Shown: piece by piece, positions 1 through 7,489 of the stretch
Layout of the letters: the number at the start of each line of letters is the position of its first letter
How positions within the stretch are numbered: the stretch's first letter is position 1
NCBI GenBank assembly: GCA_002432545.1
Contig: DJFR01000182.1
Location: forward strand, 22,209 to 29,885
From: Flammeovirgaceae bacterium UBA5867
GTDB lineage: Bacteria; Bacteroidota; Bacteroidia; Cytophagales; Cyclobacteriaceae
Direction: 5' to 3'
Length of the DNA stretch: 7,677 nucleotides
Made by a program: the position numbers and the translations under genes
The notes under the pieces: model-generated
What the model saw: the letters and a program-made list of their open reading frames with translations, nothing else
Told to the model about the DNA's origin: nothing
The model's database searches: none

Positions 1-534
1 AAACGTAAGACTACCGTTGTATTTATCCAGGTTATATACCTGAGCGAAATCACCATTTACATTTTCAGTCTTGCTGTACAGCAATACACCTTTATCGCCA
101 TAGATTTTGATAGTAAGTACATCCTGTCCTTTGTTGGCAACTGAAAGTATATATTTGTTAGTCTCACCGGTAACCTGCATTACGTTAGCAAGTTTCTCTA
201 CTTTACCCAACTTATATACTACACGTTCTACCTGGCGGCCATTCTCACCGAGCAATTCGATAGAGTACTCACCTTCTTCAAGGTTTGTAAAGTTGTACGG
301 TCTTACAAAGCCATCTACATTCTTGATAGTCTCAGAATATACCAATGTATTGGATGCATTGTATATAGATACTTTTACATCTGCCTGCTTGGTTCCTTTA
401 TAGAACAGTTTTATAGTAGTACCATTTTTCATGATAGCCATACCGGTAGCGGCATTCGGGTTATCAATGTTGTTGGCAAATAACGCAGTGCTGAAGATGG
501 TCAGAGCGGCAAGGATAGACAATGTTTTTTTCAT
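1..534 (-). CDS. Small secreted protein with two tandem beta-sandwich-like repeats, 3' truncated by window edge
   Basis: Open from an ATG at 534-532 to the left edge, giving 178 codons with no stop seen. Residues 1-20 form a classic Sec signal peptide (MKK, a hydrophobic core, then ALFA before NN), so the product should reach the periplasm or beyond. Two related units follow. Residues about 38-107 contain KVSIYNASNTLVYSETIKNV, then a YNFTNLEEGEYSIEL segment. Residues about 123-178 contain TIKIYGDKGVLLYSKTENVN, then YNLDKYNGSLTF. The alternating strands and the G-Y/S-I/L-E/T-L pattern suggest paired Ig-like or fibronectin-like sandwiches, as in short Bacteroidota secreted proteins. No catalytic residues are visible and I cannot assign a function. 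Repeat 2 is almost complete at the edge, so the full protein may be only slightly over 180 residues, but a further C-terminal domain cannot be excluded. No Shine-Dalgarno sequence precedes the ATG, only an AT-rich leader as is usual in this phylum. The gene has its own long upstream spacer and is probably transcribed separately. Confidence 0.9.
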   Translation of the reverse strand, partial: MKKTLSILAALTIFSTALFANNIDNPNAATGMAIMKNGTTIKLFYKGTKQADVKVSIYNASNTLVYSETIKNVDGFVRPYNFTNLEEGEYSIELLGENGRQVERVVYKLGKVEKLANVMQVTGETNKYILSVANKGQDVLTIKIYGDKGVLLYSKTENVNGDFAQVYNLDKYNGSLTF

Positions 535-1123
535 ATGTTTTACAATTAAGTTCGTTTGAGATATATGACCCTAAGACGGACTGAACCGCGTTTATGTTGC
601 AGCGCAAACGTTAATTTTTCTTAACATCTATATTTTTCATGATGTAGTGATTCTGTGAAAAAGGATCACGTCAAACGAAAGTATTCTCAATTGGATTCGG
701 ATTTATATAAAAATATCCGCGTACGATTTTTACAGAAAATTGTTCCGTAATAAAAAATTAACAAGAGCCGAAAAAAAATTCAGGATAAGTCTAACGGTGT
801 AGCTACACGATTTCAAAAGTGAACAGATATACTGCTTCAATCTCTTGCGAAGAACAAAATAATGCACGCCACGTCAATCAAATCCTTTTAATAAAATACC
901 GTATGGAGATAGTTTTATAGTATAAAATTAATTTAGCGAAGTATCCAACACAAAAATCCCAATCGCGGACACATTAATCACAAAAGCGTACAAAGAATAC
1001 AGATCTTCCCTACTATATATCGAGAGTACTAAACTGATGGCAAAAAAATCCGCAAAATTCTGGTATGATTCCCCGTGAAACTCCGGTGTGCAAGAAGCAC
1101 AGATCTTCTTCTTTCAATCGTGG
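535..1123. other. 589-bp AT-rich intergenic spacer with no supported gene
   Basis: No reading frame of useful length or recognisable product was found on either strand. The stretch lies between the 3' end of the PAP2 phosphatase and the start of the small secreted protein, so it should hold the latter's promoter. No exact TAnnTTTG element is visible on the minus strand; the closest is TAACGTTTG (613-605), which has a three-base spacer and no TTTG at the expected -33 distance. Structures seen are a perfect 12-bp palindrome at 797-808, a 5-bp inverted repeat CGGAT/ATCCG at 698-702 and 715-719, and a 10-base direct repeat ACAGATCTTC at 999-1008 and 1099-1108, exactly 100 bp apart. None identifies an element. 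The spacer could hold an unrecognised small RNA or decayed sequence. Confidence 0.6.
797..808. repeat. Perfect 12-bp palindrome GTGTAGCTACAC
   Basis: GTGTAG is followed directly by its exact inverse complement CTACAC, with no spacer; symmetry ends there (G796 faces G809). It lies about 260 bp upstream of the small secreted protein's start, in otherwise AT-rich non-coding DNA. The symmetry would suit a dimeric DNA-binding protein, but 12-bp palindromes also occur by chance and no second copy was seen in the spacer. Its role is unknown. Confidence 0.3.
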
Positions 1124-1897
1124 TTATATTTTCTCAGGAATGAGCAGTCTGCGGGTTACATTGAAGTAAAGCAGCGCAAGCGAAATTAAAAGTCCTATAG
1201 CACTGCCGATGCTTACATCCAGTGCTGTGTGTGCTCCGATAGCAACGCGCGATACGGCAACCATGACAGCCCATGCCAACGGAATAACATACAGCCAGCG
1301 AGCCCCGCGACTTGCAAGATGATATATACAGAACGCCAGTATACCGGCCAGCAGAAACGCGTTAAACGAATGGCCTGATGGAAATGAATAACCTGCTTCT
1401 TCGATCCAGTGATTTAAAATACGCGCATCCGATTTTTTGAAAGTCACGGTATCTACCTCGATCAATTGTTTAAAGAAAGCTCTTCGGTCTGTCTCCGATA
1501 AAGCATATAATGAATCAAGTTTTACTGCAGATTTGGATTGGGTAATTATATACTGGTGACTGGGCCGGGCAACCTGTAGCGCGGGTTTTACCACATGCTC
1601 ATTCATCAATGCAAACACGGAAAGAATAACGGAAAGCACCACGAAGGTTCTGATGAAATTTATAGCCGCTTCCTTCACATTGGACGCGTGCAGGGCAAAC
1701 ACCATACTTGCCATGAAAATAATTATGGGTGTACCGATGCGACCTGCTGATTCGGTTGTCCAGTATGCTACTGTACACCACGCACTGTCCTTTGAACAAG
1801 CTGTAAACTCCGGATTCAAAAACCATACAATAAACAGCAGACAACCATAAAAGGGTATTGCTGCTTTTAGTACGGGCTTTATGCTGCGTTGCTCCAT
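1124..1897 (-). CDS. pgpB: PgpB-like PAP2 family integral membrane lipid phosphatase
   Basis: This 257-residue protein carries all three PAP2 (type 2 phosphatidic acid phosphatase) signature motifs. They are KxxxxxxRP at 104-112 (K104, R111, P112), PSGH at 173-176 (H176 the likely general acid) and SRxxxxxHxxxD at 216-227 (R217, H223 the likely nucleophile, D227). Six hydrophobic segments fit an inner-membrane protein, at roughly 13-29, 53-70, 80-98, 178-195, 201-220 and 228-246, with the active site on the periplasmic face. The length and the roughly 60-residue soluble insert between motifs 1 and 2 (LDSLYALSETDRR, then a W before the SFPSGH box) match E. coli PgpB (about 254 residues) better than the shorter lipid phosphatases. 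The probable reaction is dephosphorylation of undecaprenyl pyrophosphate and/or phosphatidylglycerophosphate or related lipids; the exact substrate cannot be read from sequence. The ATG at 1897-1895 is chosen because an upstream ATG at 1913 is in another frame. A TATAAT-like hexamer lies at 1921-1916 without a convincing -35 partner. It follows a terminator, so it is probably its own transcription unit. LpxE/LpxF-type lipid A phosphatase is an alternative. Confidence 0.9.
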   Translation of the reverse strand: MEQRSIKPVLKAAIPFYGCLLFIVWFLNPEFTACSKDSAWCTVAYWTTESAGRIGTPIIIFMASMVFALHASNVKEAAINFIRTFVVLSVILSVFALMNEHVVKPALQVARPSHQYIITQSKSAVKLDSLYALSETDRRAFFKQLIEVDTVTFKKSDARILNHWIEEAGYSFPSGHSFNAFLLAGILAFCIYHLASRGARWLYVIPLAWAVMVAVSRVAIGAHTALDVSIGSAIGLLISLALLYFNVTRRLLIPEKI

Positions 1898-1970
1898 TGC
1901 TAAAATTAAGCATTTATTATATCCGTTTACGCTCGATCAGTACCAGCACGTATACTAAAAAAATGGTGCA

Positions 1971-2014
1971 GGTATAAAATAAAATCTCCCGCAGATTGAG
2001 AACCTGCGGGAGAT
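1971..2014 (-). terminator. Rho-independent terminator of the repeat/adhesin gene
   Basis: ATCTCCCGCAG at 1984-1994 pairs perfectly with CTGCGGGAGAT at 2004-2014, an 11-bp GC-rich stem with a 9-nt loop (1995-2003). Read on the minus strand, the stem begins 23 nt after the TAG at 2038-2040 and is followed at once by TTTTATTTTATA (1983-1972), a good U tract. There is no comparable T run on the plus-strand side, so it should act mainly leftward. It separates the adhesin transcript from the phosphatase gene 86 bp downstream. Confidence 0.9.
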
Positions 2015-2037
2015 GTTTATATAGAGAGACTATATTC

Positions 2038-5000
2038 CTATTTCTTCAAAATTTTCATGTGGCGAACGCCTGTACCCGACTCGATGCGGATGAGGTATAA
2101 ACCTGTTGGCGTAGAACTGAAATCATATTGTCCTGTGCGATACGTGCCGTAATCTTTCAGTTTCAAAATACCTACCTGACGACCTACATCGTTCATGATT
2201 GGCAATTCAGATGCAGAACATTGCTCGATTGGCAGTTCGATGGAGAATACAGATTCAACCGGGTTAGGATAGCCTGCTATCTTATCCATGAAATTCTCTG
2301 CGCCCAGGGCATACGTTGCAGAAAGCGTGCAGCTTCCGGTTTTTACGTTCAGCAGGTACTCGCCTTCTTCGCTCACGCGCAACACGGCTGAAGTATCCGC
2401 CAGCAACTGGCCATTGAGGTACCATTGATTACCCGTGGTATAGTTCGACCGCAAAGTTCTGCCATTCACCTGCGTAATCGTAGCAGCACTATATTTATTA
2501 ACCCGTGCCGTTTGTTCCAACTGCGCTGTGTTATCGCAGTTACCGATGGCTTTGATATATACTGTATTCGCACCTTCTGTCAATGACTCTGCAGGAATGG
2601 TAAACTCAACGAATGAAGTTCCTCCCGCCAGGGTATCACCTACGGTTTCACCGCGCAACGTAGCAAAGTATGATATGTTTGTCTGCGGATTGTACAGTTT
2701 AACTTTTCCTGATTCTGTTGCACATAATGTAATGTTAGTATCAACGGAAAGATCAAGTGACATTGCTTTTTCCTTGAAGGCCAGTTCAAAACGGTCAGCT
2801 GCTTTTGATCCCGTGTTGCTATCAACAACGAATGTATAATCTGGTGATGTAGTAACATTCGTGACACTGCCGGTATATTTATCCGTCAGTACCATTTCAT
2901 ACTCGTGTAAAAGTCCTGCACTCTGAAAATTCAGTTTATAGCTTCCCGCGGTGAAGTCTTTTATGTTAACCTTCACCGTAGAACCACATGTTATTTCTTC
3001 AACAGCGTTGATCGCCATTGGTATATTATCAGATGATAATGTAGAAAGATCAAACAACGTGTTATCCATCTTCGGACCATCAAAATTATCTAGCGATGAT
3101 TTTGCTGAAGGATTTACTTTCACAAAAGCTTTATCTGTAATAGAGCCATTCGTTACCGTGATTGTAAGTCTGTCCAATACAGGCGTTGCTTTTCTATAGA
3201 AGCTATAGGAAGAACCTGGTGCAGCCTTAACATCTTCGGTGAATGTTAGTGAAGGAGAAGCAGCCGTAGCGCGCACCCAGAAAGCCTGACCCACCGCTAT
3301 AAAGTCATCAGCACTGCCATCCGTATTATCAAAGTAATGGTATACCAGACTACCGGTACTGTTATCTGTAATCGCCATAACGGAACTGATGTTACTCATC
3401 GTCCATGAAGCAGATTCCCAATCGAGAGCAGAAGGATACGGATTACCGATCAGGTTATAGCCATACATAGCAGCGTTACTTCCCGAAGTAGTATAGGTTA
3501 ACGTCGGAGTTATATCACCTTGATTGACAGGCCCTCTCACATCAATTATAGTAGGGCTTGAGCAGTTTCGTACAAGTGCTGAATAACCAACTCCGGGAAC
3601 TAGTGCCGCTGAAGAGGTTGTAGTCGGATAGCCCGTATACGCTTGTGTTGCTTCATTGTAAATAAACATAGAAGCCCCGGTGCCTAATCTATACCCGCAA
3701 ACAATACTTGAGTTGTTCGAAGGATCGGTTTTAGAATATCCTGTGAAAGGTCCTGTTATAGAGAAATCATCTTGCCAGCCTGCCACAGTAGCATTTGTAA
3801 CAGGGGAAGATATATAGCGGTACATGCGATAGCCTTCGCCACTCATATAGCGCTGCACAGTAACGCTGCCCTGGAATGTTGCACCAGAAGGAATCGCTGC
3901 AATGGAAGCATCTACAGCTGGGTTATCAGCACTTGACAAAAGTGTCAAAGTTCCGTTGTTACTTGTACCATCAGCATCAAAAATATCAGTTGAACTATTT
4001 AACGTGATTGAACCGGTAAGATTAACTGTGCCTTCAACATTAACACCGGCATCATTGATCACACTTATATTTCCTGCATTCACAGTTCCTGCAATTGCCT
4101 GAGCTGTACCAGCGCCAAGAAATGTTAGTGTGCCACTGCTTGCATTATATGTACTCGAAGTTGAAAGATCCCCGCTCAAAGTTATATCTGTAGAGCCAGA
4201 ACCAGAAGCTGCATAAAATGGTGATGAACTGGAATGCGTTATATTTCCAGTTACTGTAACGGCATTACCTAAAGCATCCTGAGCTATGTGAACATTCGAT
4301 GTTCCAGAGATAATCAGATCTCCACCAATAGTTAACGATACAGGCTCCGAATCACTTTGCCCAAAATAAAGCGCTGACGAGCCAGTTGATAAAATTGACA
4401 ACGTCCCCTGTACACTTGTAAGTTGGCCACCGAGATTAACCGTTGCTGCAGTAGAAGAAGGAGTGTTCCAAATGAAATTACCAAAATCGGTACCAATAAG
4501 ACCTCCTGGGTACGTTGTATTGGTTGTATAACTTGATATCAGACAAGTGGAGTTAGCACTCCAGGATGCCGAAGGAATTTTACCTGCTGCAGTTGTGAAA
4601 AGATGTTCGTAAGTAGAACCGCTTTCAAATACTAATCTGCTTGAGTTTGAAGTAATATTATTAGAGCTATTTAAAAAGCTGCCATTTATTGTAGCAACAG
4701 CAGTTGCAGATGTAATAGTTATTGTACCCGAATTTGTTAATGTTCCATTTACTACCAGGCGATTATTACTCAATAGCATATTAAGGGTCCCTGAGTTCGT
4801 CATCGCCCCATCAATATGCAATCTTGTAGGATTGGCAGAACTACTACTTGTTGCGAGTGATAGTGTTCCATTGTTAGTGAGTGTTCCTGAAACTGTAAAG
4901 TCAGCTGAGGTCGGGCTATTTAAATTATTTGCAATTGTAAGTGTAGCCCCTGAGTTAACCACCAACGTTCCACTAATAGTAAGTGGTGTGGTCGTTACGG

Positions 5001-5211
5001 TTTTACCGCTTAAGATTGTAATTGTTCCCGATGTGCCGTCAGGTGTTGCAGTTGCCGCAGCCCAAGTTGAACCATTAAAAAATTGCCACGTGGCCAATGA
5101 TGTCCACGCACTGGAAGTTGCCCCAGTTGTTCTATAATCCCCCGCTGTTTGCGAAAACCCCTTCAGTACCCCCAAAAAAAGGGTCGCTGTTATAACTGCA
5201 ATCCTTACCAT
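2038..5211 (-). CDS. Large secreted repeat/adhesin-like protein with T9SS type A sorting domain
   Basis: From the ATG at 5211-5209 the protein has 1057 residues; numbering follows this start. The frame also opens three codons earlier at a TTG (5220), but that codon overlaps a promoter-like TATATTTG, and the ATG gives a clean signal peptide (1-21, ending GFSQ). Residues about 78-186 hold five spaced units of the form SGTLTNNGTL (near 80, 107, 134, 155 and 176), 21-27 residues apart. More Ser/Thr/Asn-rich strands run to about 430, together suggesting a right-handed beta-helix or stacked beta fold. Residues about 455-812 match a module common in Bacteroidota secreted proteins, with RYISSPV (465-471), NLIGNPYPSALDW (586-598), VGQAFWV (640-646) and RFELAF (807-812). 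Two Ig-like segments follow (about 817-905 and 905-968; the second has NQWYLNGQLL and EEGEYLLNV). The C-terminal sorting domain (about 980-1057) has YPNPV, NDVGRQV, GLYLIRI and a Lys-rich end. Inference: exported by Sec then T9SS, with an adhesive or structural role. No catalytic motif is visible. It ends at a strong terminator and may have its own promoter. Confidence 0.93.
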   Translation of the reverse strand: MVRIAVITATLFLGVLKGFSQTAGDYRTTGATSSAWTSLATWQFFNGSTWAAATATPDGTSGTITILSGKTVTTTPLTISGTLVVNSGATLTIANNLNSPTSADFTVSGTLTNNGTLSLATSSSSANPTRLHIDGAMTNSGTLNMLLSNNRLVVNGTLTNSGTITITSATAVATINGSFLNSSNNITSNSSRLVFESGSTYEHLFTTAAGKIPSASWSANSTCLISSYTTNTTYPGGLIGTDFGNFIWNTPSSTAATVNLGGQLTSVQGTLSILSTGSSALYFGQSDSEPVSLTIGGDLIISGTSNVHIAQDALGNAVTVTGNITHSSSSPFYAASGSGSTDITLSGDLSTSSTYNASSGTLTFLGAGTAQAIAGTVNAGNISVINDAGVNVEGTVNLTGSITLNSSTDIFDADGTSNNGTLTLLSSADNPAVDASIAAIPSGATFQGSVTVQRYMSGEGYRMYRYISSPVTNATVAGWQDDFSITGPFTGYSKTDPSNNSSIVCGYRLGTGASMFIYNEATQAYTGYPTTTSSAALVPGVGYSALVRNCSSPTIIDVRGPVNQGDITPTLTYTTSGSNAAMYGYNLIGNPYPSALDWESASWTMSNISSVMAITDNSTGSLVYHYFDNTDGSADDFIAVGQAFWVRATAASPSLTFTEDVKAAPGSSYSFYRKATPVLDRLTITVTNGSITDKAFVKVNPSAKSSLDNFDGPKMDNTLFDLSTLSSDNIPMAINAVEEITCGSTVKVNIKDFTAGSYKLNFQSAGLLHEYEMVLTDKYTGSVTNVTTSPDYTFVVDSNTGSKAADRFELAFKEKAMSLDLSVDTNITLCATESGKVKLYNPQTNISYFATLRGETVGDTLAGGTSFVEFTIPAESLTEGANTVYIKAIGNCDNTAQLEQTARVNKYSAATITQVNGRTLRSNYTTGNQWYLNGQLLADTSAVLRVSEEGEYLLNVKTGSCTLSATYALGAENFMDKIAGYPNPVESVFSIELPIEQCSASELPIMNDVGRQVGILKLKDYGTYRTGQYDFSSTPTGLYLIRIESGTGVRHMKILKK

Positions 5212-5217
5212 AATCCG

Positions 5218-5225
5218 CAAATATA
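5218..5225 (-). promoter_or_regulatory. Bacteroidota-type -7 promoter element TATATTTG
   Basis: On the minus strand TATATTTG (5225 to 5218) matches the Bacteroidota -7 consensus TAnnTTTG exactly. About 20 nt further upstream is TTTC (5250-5247), one base off the -33 TTTG consensus. Transcription would then begin near 5214, only about 3 nt before the chosen ATG at 5211, giving an almost leaderless mRNA. The spacer is AT-rich, so a chance match is possible. The gene could also be read through from the metallopeptidase, as no clear terminator lies between them. Confidence 0.45.
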
Positions 5226-5296
5226 CATATTAAGCGTTCATACACGGAAATTATGCAAGGTAACTACTTACACAAGAGGTAATTATTGGGGTATAG

Positions 5297-5316
5297 ATGG
5301 GAATTTACTTCCCCAT
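5297..5316 (-). other. Weak hairpin over the metallopeptidase stop codon
   Basis: GGGAA (5299-5303) pairs with TTCCC (5309-5313), and AT (5297-5298) with AT (5315-5316) across one bulged C (5314). The TAA stop (5307-5305) lies in the 5-nt loop. No T run follows on the minus strand, so this is not a standard terminator. It might affect 3'-end stability or processing between the two secreted-protein genes, or be chance. Confidence 0.25.
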
Positions 5317-7485
5317 ATAGACTTTGGCTGTATAATAATTCTGCCCGATTTGTAATCGCAAAAAATATATCCCGGTACTGGTATGTTCTGCATTTACTTC
5401 ATACGTCTGGTTAAGCACATCATCTAATTGCTGCGCAACAACCTGGCGGCCCATCATATCAGTCAATTCATATTGAACCGGTTGCCGCTCCGTGAGATTA
5501 AAAGTGATATAAAAATCGCTCGGAGTGATCGGGTCGCTATCATACACTACAAACGGATTGTTCACTGAATTCGGATTTGGATCATCCGATACAAAGAATT
5601 CGATATTATCAATATAGATATTATTGCCATTGTCGTTTGTAAAAACAAAGGCGAGGCGCACATTGCTCTTCCCTGCAAAATCGGTGAGTTTCACATAATT
5701 GCGGTTCCAGTCTTCTGCTTTTGTTGGCGTAGAGTTCACGGCATCATCACTCACCGAGAGCGCGGTTCCGGTTTCATTAAACAACACCTTATCGTATGTT
5801 ACACCACAGTCTGTGGAGGCGAGAACCTGCAGATTGTCAAGATCATTTCTGTTTCCATCGCTACTGAGGTAGCGATACGAAAGATCAAAAAATACACTGG
5901 CCGTGGTAGCCGCAGAAAAATCGAGTACCGGACTTACTAACCAGGCAGCATCGCCTTCTATTTCATTAGCAGCCGCGTTGAAATATAGCGATTGATTATA
6001 GTTGGTTGTGATCGTCTGCCAGTTCATTCCTCCCGAAGGATTCACAAGTGTCCACTGATCTGCGAACGATGCATCAAAATTCTGTCGCAACGGAATTATA
6101 TCAGAAGCAGTATTTACGACAACTGTTTTTGATAGTTCGTTGTCCGATGCATTCTTATCTGTATACCCATTCGGCTTTGACACACTCACTGTAAGTATAT
6201 TTTCACCATCTGAAAAATTCACGGTTGAAAGCGGCACTGATATCTCAGTTCCCGGAGCAAAGTCAGTTATATCTGTTTTGGAAACTGTTGTTTCTGTTCC
6301 GCTATTTATACTATAGGTAATCTGCAGACTTGTTACATTAACATTACCATTGTTTCGTATAACAATTACAGAAGTTGCTGATTCCTCACATCGCACCGGT
6401 GACGGTTCTGTAATTTTGACAAGTGCTATATCTTTGATGCTCGTGTTATCCGGTTCCTCCAATCCTTTTGACGCTGGCAACGTTTTTCTTCGCGGACTGT
6501 TCTCCATCACGGTAATCATTCTGCCAACCTGGTCTTGCGTGAACATATTCATACACGCATCATCGGTATAGTCCATATAGTTCTGAAACATCTTATGCAC
6601 ACCGCAGGTAGTTTGTGGATGCGTAAGACAACCGGAAGATTCTTCACTCTGGTCGGGTGTATCCGAAACATAGTCACCATCGCCACCACAAGCACCACCA
6701 TCATCGCCCCATATATGTCGCAGTCCTAAATAGTGCCCTACTTCATGTGTAGTCGTTCTTCCTTTATCAAAATCATCATCGAGATCAAACGAGCCATCAT
6801 CGCTGCTTCCGAATACCAGGTAGTCAATCACTACACCATCGGTAAGTCTGTTATCATCTGCATCTTCAAGTCCGGCAAGGTCAGAAACCGGAAACTGCGC
6901 ATAGCCCAGCAGTGTTGACGAAAGATTTGTTACCCATATATTCAGGTAATCCTCTGCGGGCCAGTAACTCGTTGCTTTTAACGCTCCGTCATTTGATGTT
7001 GACCATGAAGTTCTTGAACCCTTTACCCGAACTATACCGGTTGTTTCATCACCATCCGGATCCTGCTTCGCGAGTACGAACTCTATATTCAGACTCCCTG
7101 CTACAGATTGAAACTCTGACGGTGTATTGGAAGCATCAGCATTGAGACGATTAAAATCGTTGTTAAGAACTTTGATCTGTGAGATGATCTGCGCATCCGA
7201 AATATTAGTACCTGTACCTACTGCTTCTCCGCGATGTATAACGTGTACGACTACAGGTATATAAAATTTTTCCTCGACTCCGGTTCGGGCTGCAGCATTT
7301 ACTTTGCGCTGCTTCAGCCACTGTTCGAATTGCTCATCGCTTTCGCGGATTGATCTTTTGTTGCTTCGCAGGTTTTGCATTATATCAACAATACCACAAC
7401 GGTCCTGAGCCCAACCATTTGCCCAACTGCACACCATCAAACACACGGCCATGATTACGCGGCCCACGGTACAACATTTCTGCAT
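5305..7485 (-). CDS. Secreted M43B (cytophagalysin/pappalysin-type) zinc metallopeptidase with T9SS sorting domain
   Basis: A 726-residue secreted endopeptidase. Residues 1-27 form a Sec signal peptide ending GWAQ. An RCG at 29-31 next to it resembles the cysteine-switch motif that keeps pappalysin zymogens latent. The catalytic domain spans about 72-330: HEVGHYLGLRH at 247-257 gives zinc ligands H247, H251 and H257 and catalytic E248. SDTPDQ (274-279), cysteines C266, C286, C294 and C311, and the Met-turn QNYMDY (M304) are all typical of M43. An acidic stretch before the zinc site (about 228-240) could bind calcium. A CARDB/Ig-like domain (about 345-458) follows, then a cleaved-adhesin/MAM-like jelly roll (about 463-632, with AAWLVSPVLDFS and NIYIDNIEF). 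The C-terminal sorting domain (about 645-726) has ELTDMMGRQV and GIYFLRL but lacks the usual YPNP opening. Known family members cleave proteins or peptides extracellularly; the substrate here is unknown. The ATG at 7485 lies 4 nt after the stop of the upstream reading frame, suggesting co-transcription. There is no Shine-Dalgarno sequence, as is normal in this phylum. Confidence 0.95.
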   Translation of the reverse strand: MQKCCTVGRVIMAVCLMVCSWANGWAQDRCGIVDIMQNLRSNKRSIRESDEQFEQWLKQRKVNAAARTGVEEKFYIPVVVHVIHRGEAVGTGTNISDAQIISQIKVLNNDFNRLNADASNTPSEFQSVAGSLNIEFVLAKQDPDGDETTGIVRVKGSRTSWSTSNDGALKATSYWPAEDYLNIWVTNLSSTLLGYAQFPVSDLAGLEDADDNRLTDGVVIDYLVFGSSDDGSFDLDDDFDKGRTTTHEVGHYLGLRHIWGDDGGACGGDGDYVSDTPDQSEESSGCLTHPQTTCGVHKMFQNYMDYTDDACMNMFTQDQVGRMITVMENSPRRKTLPASKGLEEPDNTSIKDIALVKITEPSPVRCEESATSVIVIRNNGNVNVTSLQITYSINSGTETTVSKTDITDFAPGTEISVPLSTVNFSDGENILTVSVSKPNGYTDKNASDNELSKTVVVNTASDIIPLRQNFDASFADQWTLVNPSGGMNWQTITTNYNQSLYFNAAANEIEGDAAWLVSPVLDFSAATTASVFFDLSYRYLSSDGNRNDLDNLQVLASTDCGVTYDKVLFNETGTALSVSDDAVNSTPTKAEDWNRNYVKLTDFAGKSNVRLAFVFTNDNGNNIYIDNIEFFVSDDPNPNSVNNPFVVYDSDPITPSDFYITFNLTERQPVQYELTDMMGRQVVAQQLDDVLNQTYEVNAEHTSTGIYFLRLQIGQNYYTAKVYMGK

Positions 7486-7489
7486 AGTA

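Noticed and set aside
107..403. Plus-strand 98-codon frame at the left edge
   Set aside because: It is antisense to the small secreted protein, which has a clear signal peptide and internal repeats.
605..613. CAAACGTTA (minus strand TAACGTTTG) as promoter of the small secreted protein
   Set aside because: The spacer within the element is three bases rather than two, and no -33 TTTG is found at the right distance.
1092..1110. Hairpin AAGAAG/CTTCTT just downstream of the phosphatase as a terminator
   Set aside because: The stem is only 6 bp and A/T-rich, and no T run follows it on the minus strand.
1599..1913. Minus-strand 104-codon frame overlapping the phosphatase start
   Set aside because: It overlaps the PAP2 frame, whose three catalytic motifs prove it real; the alternative translation shows no domain or membrane pattern.
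4832..5137. Plus-strand open frame of 101 codons opposite the adhesin repeats
   Set aside because: It lies wholly antisense to the repeat region, and its Val/Ala/Leu/Ser-rich repetitive translation is what the complement of Thr/Ser/Asn/Gly repeats produces.
5212..5220. TTG at 5220 as the start of the large adhesin-like protein
   Set aside because: An ATG three codons later gives an equally good signal peptide, and the TTG overlaps the TATATTTG promoter-like element.
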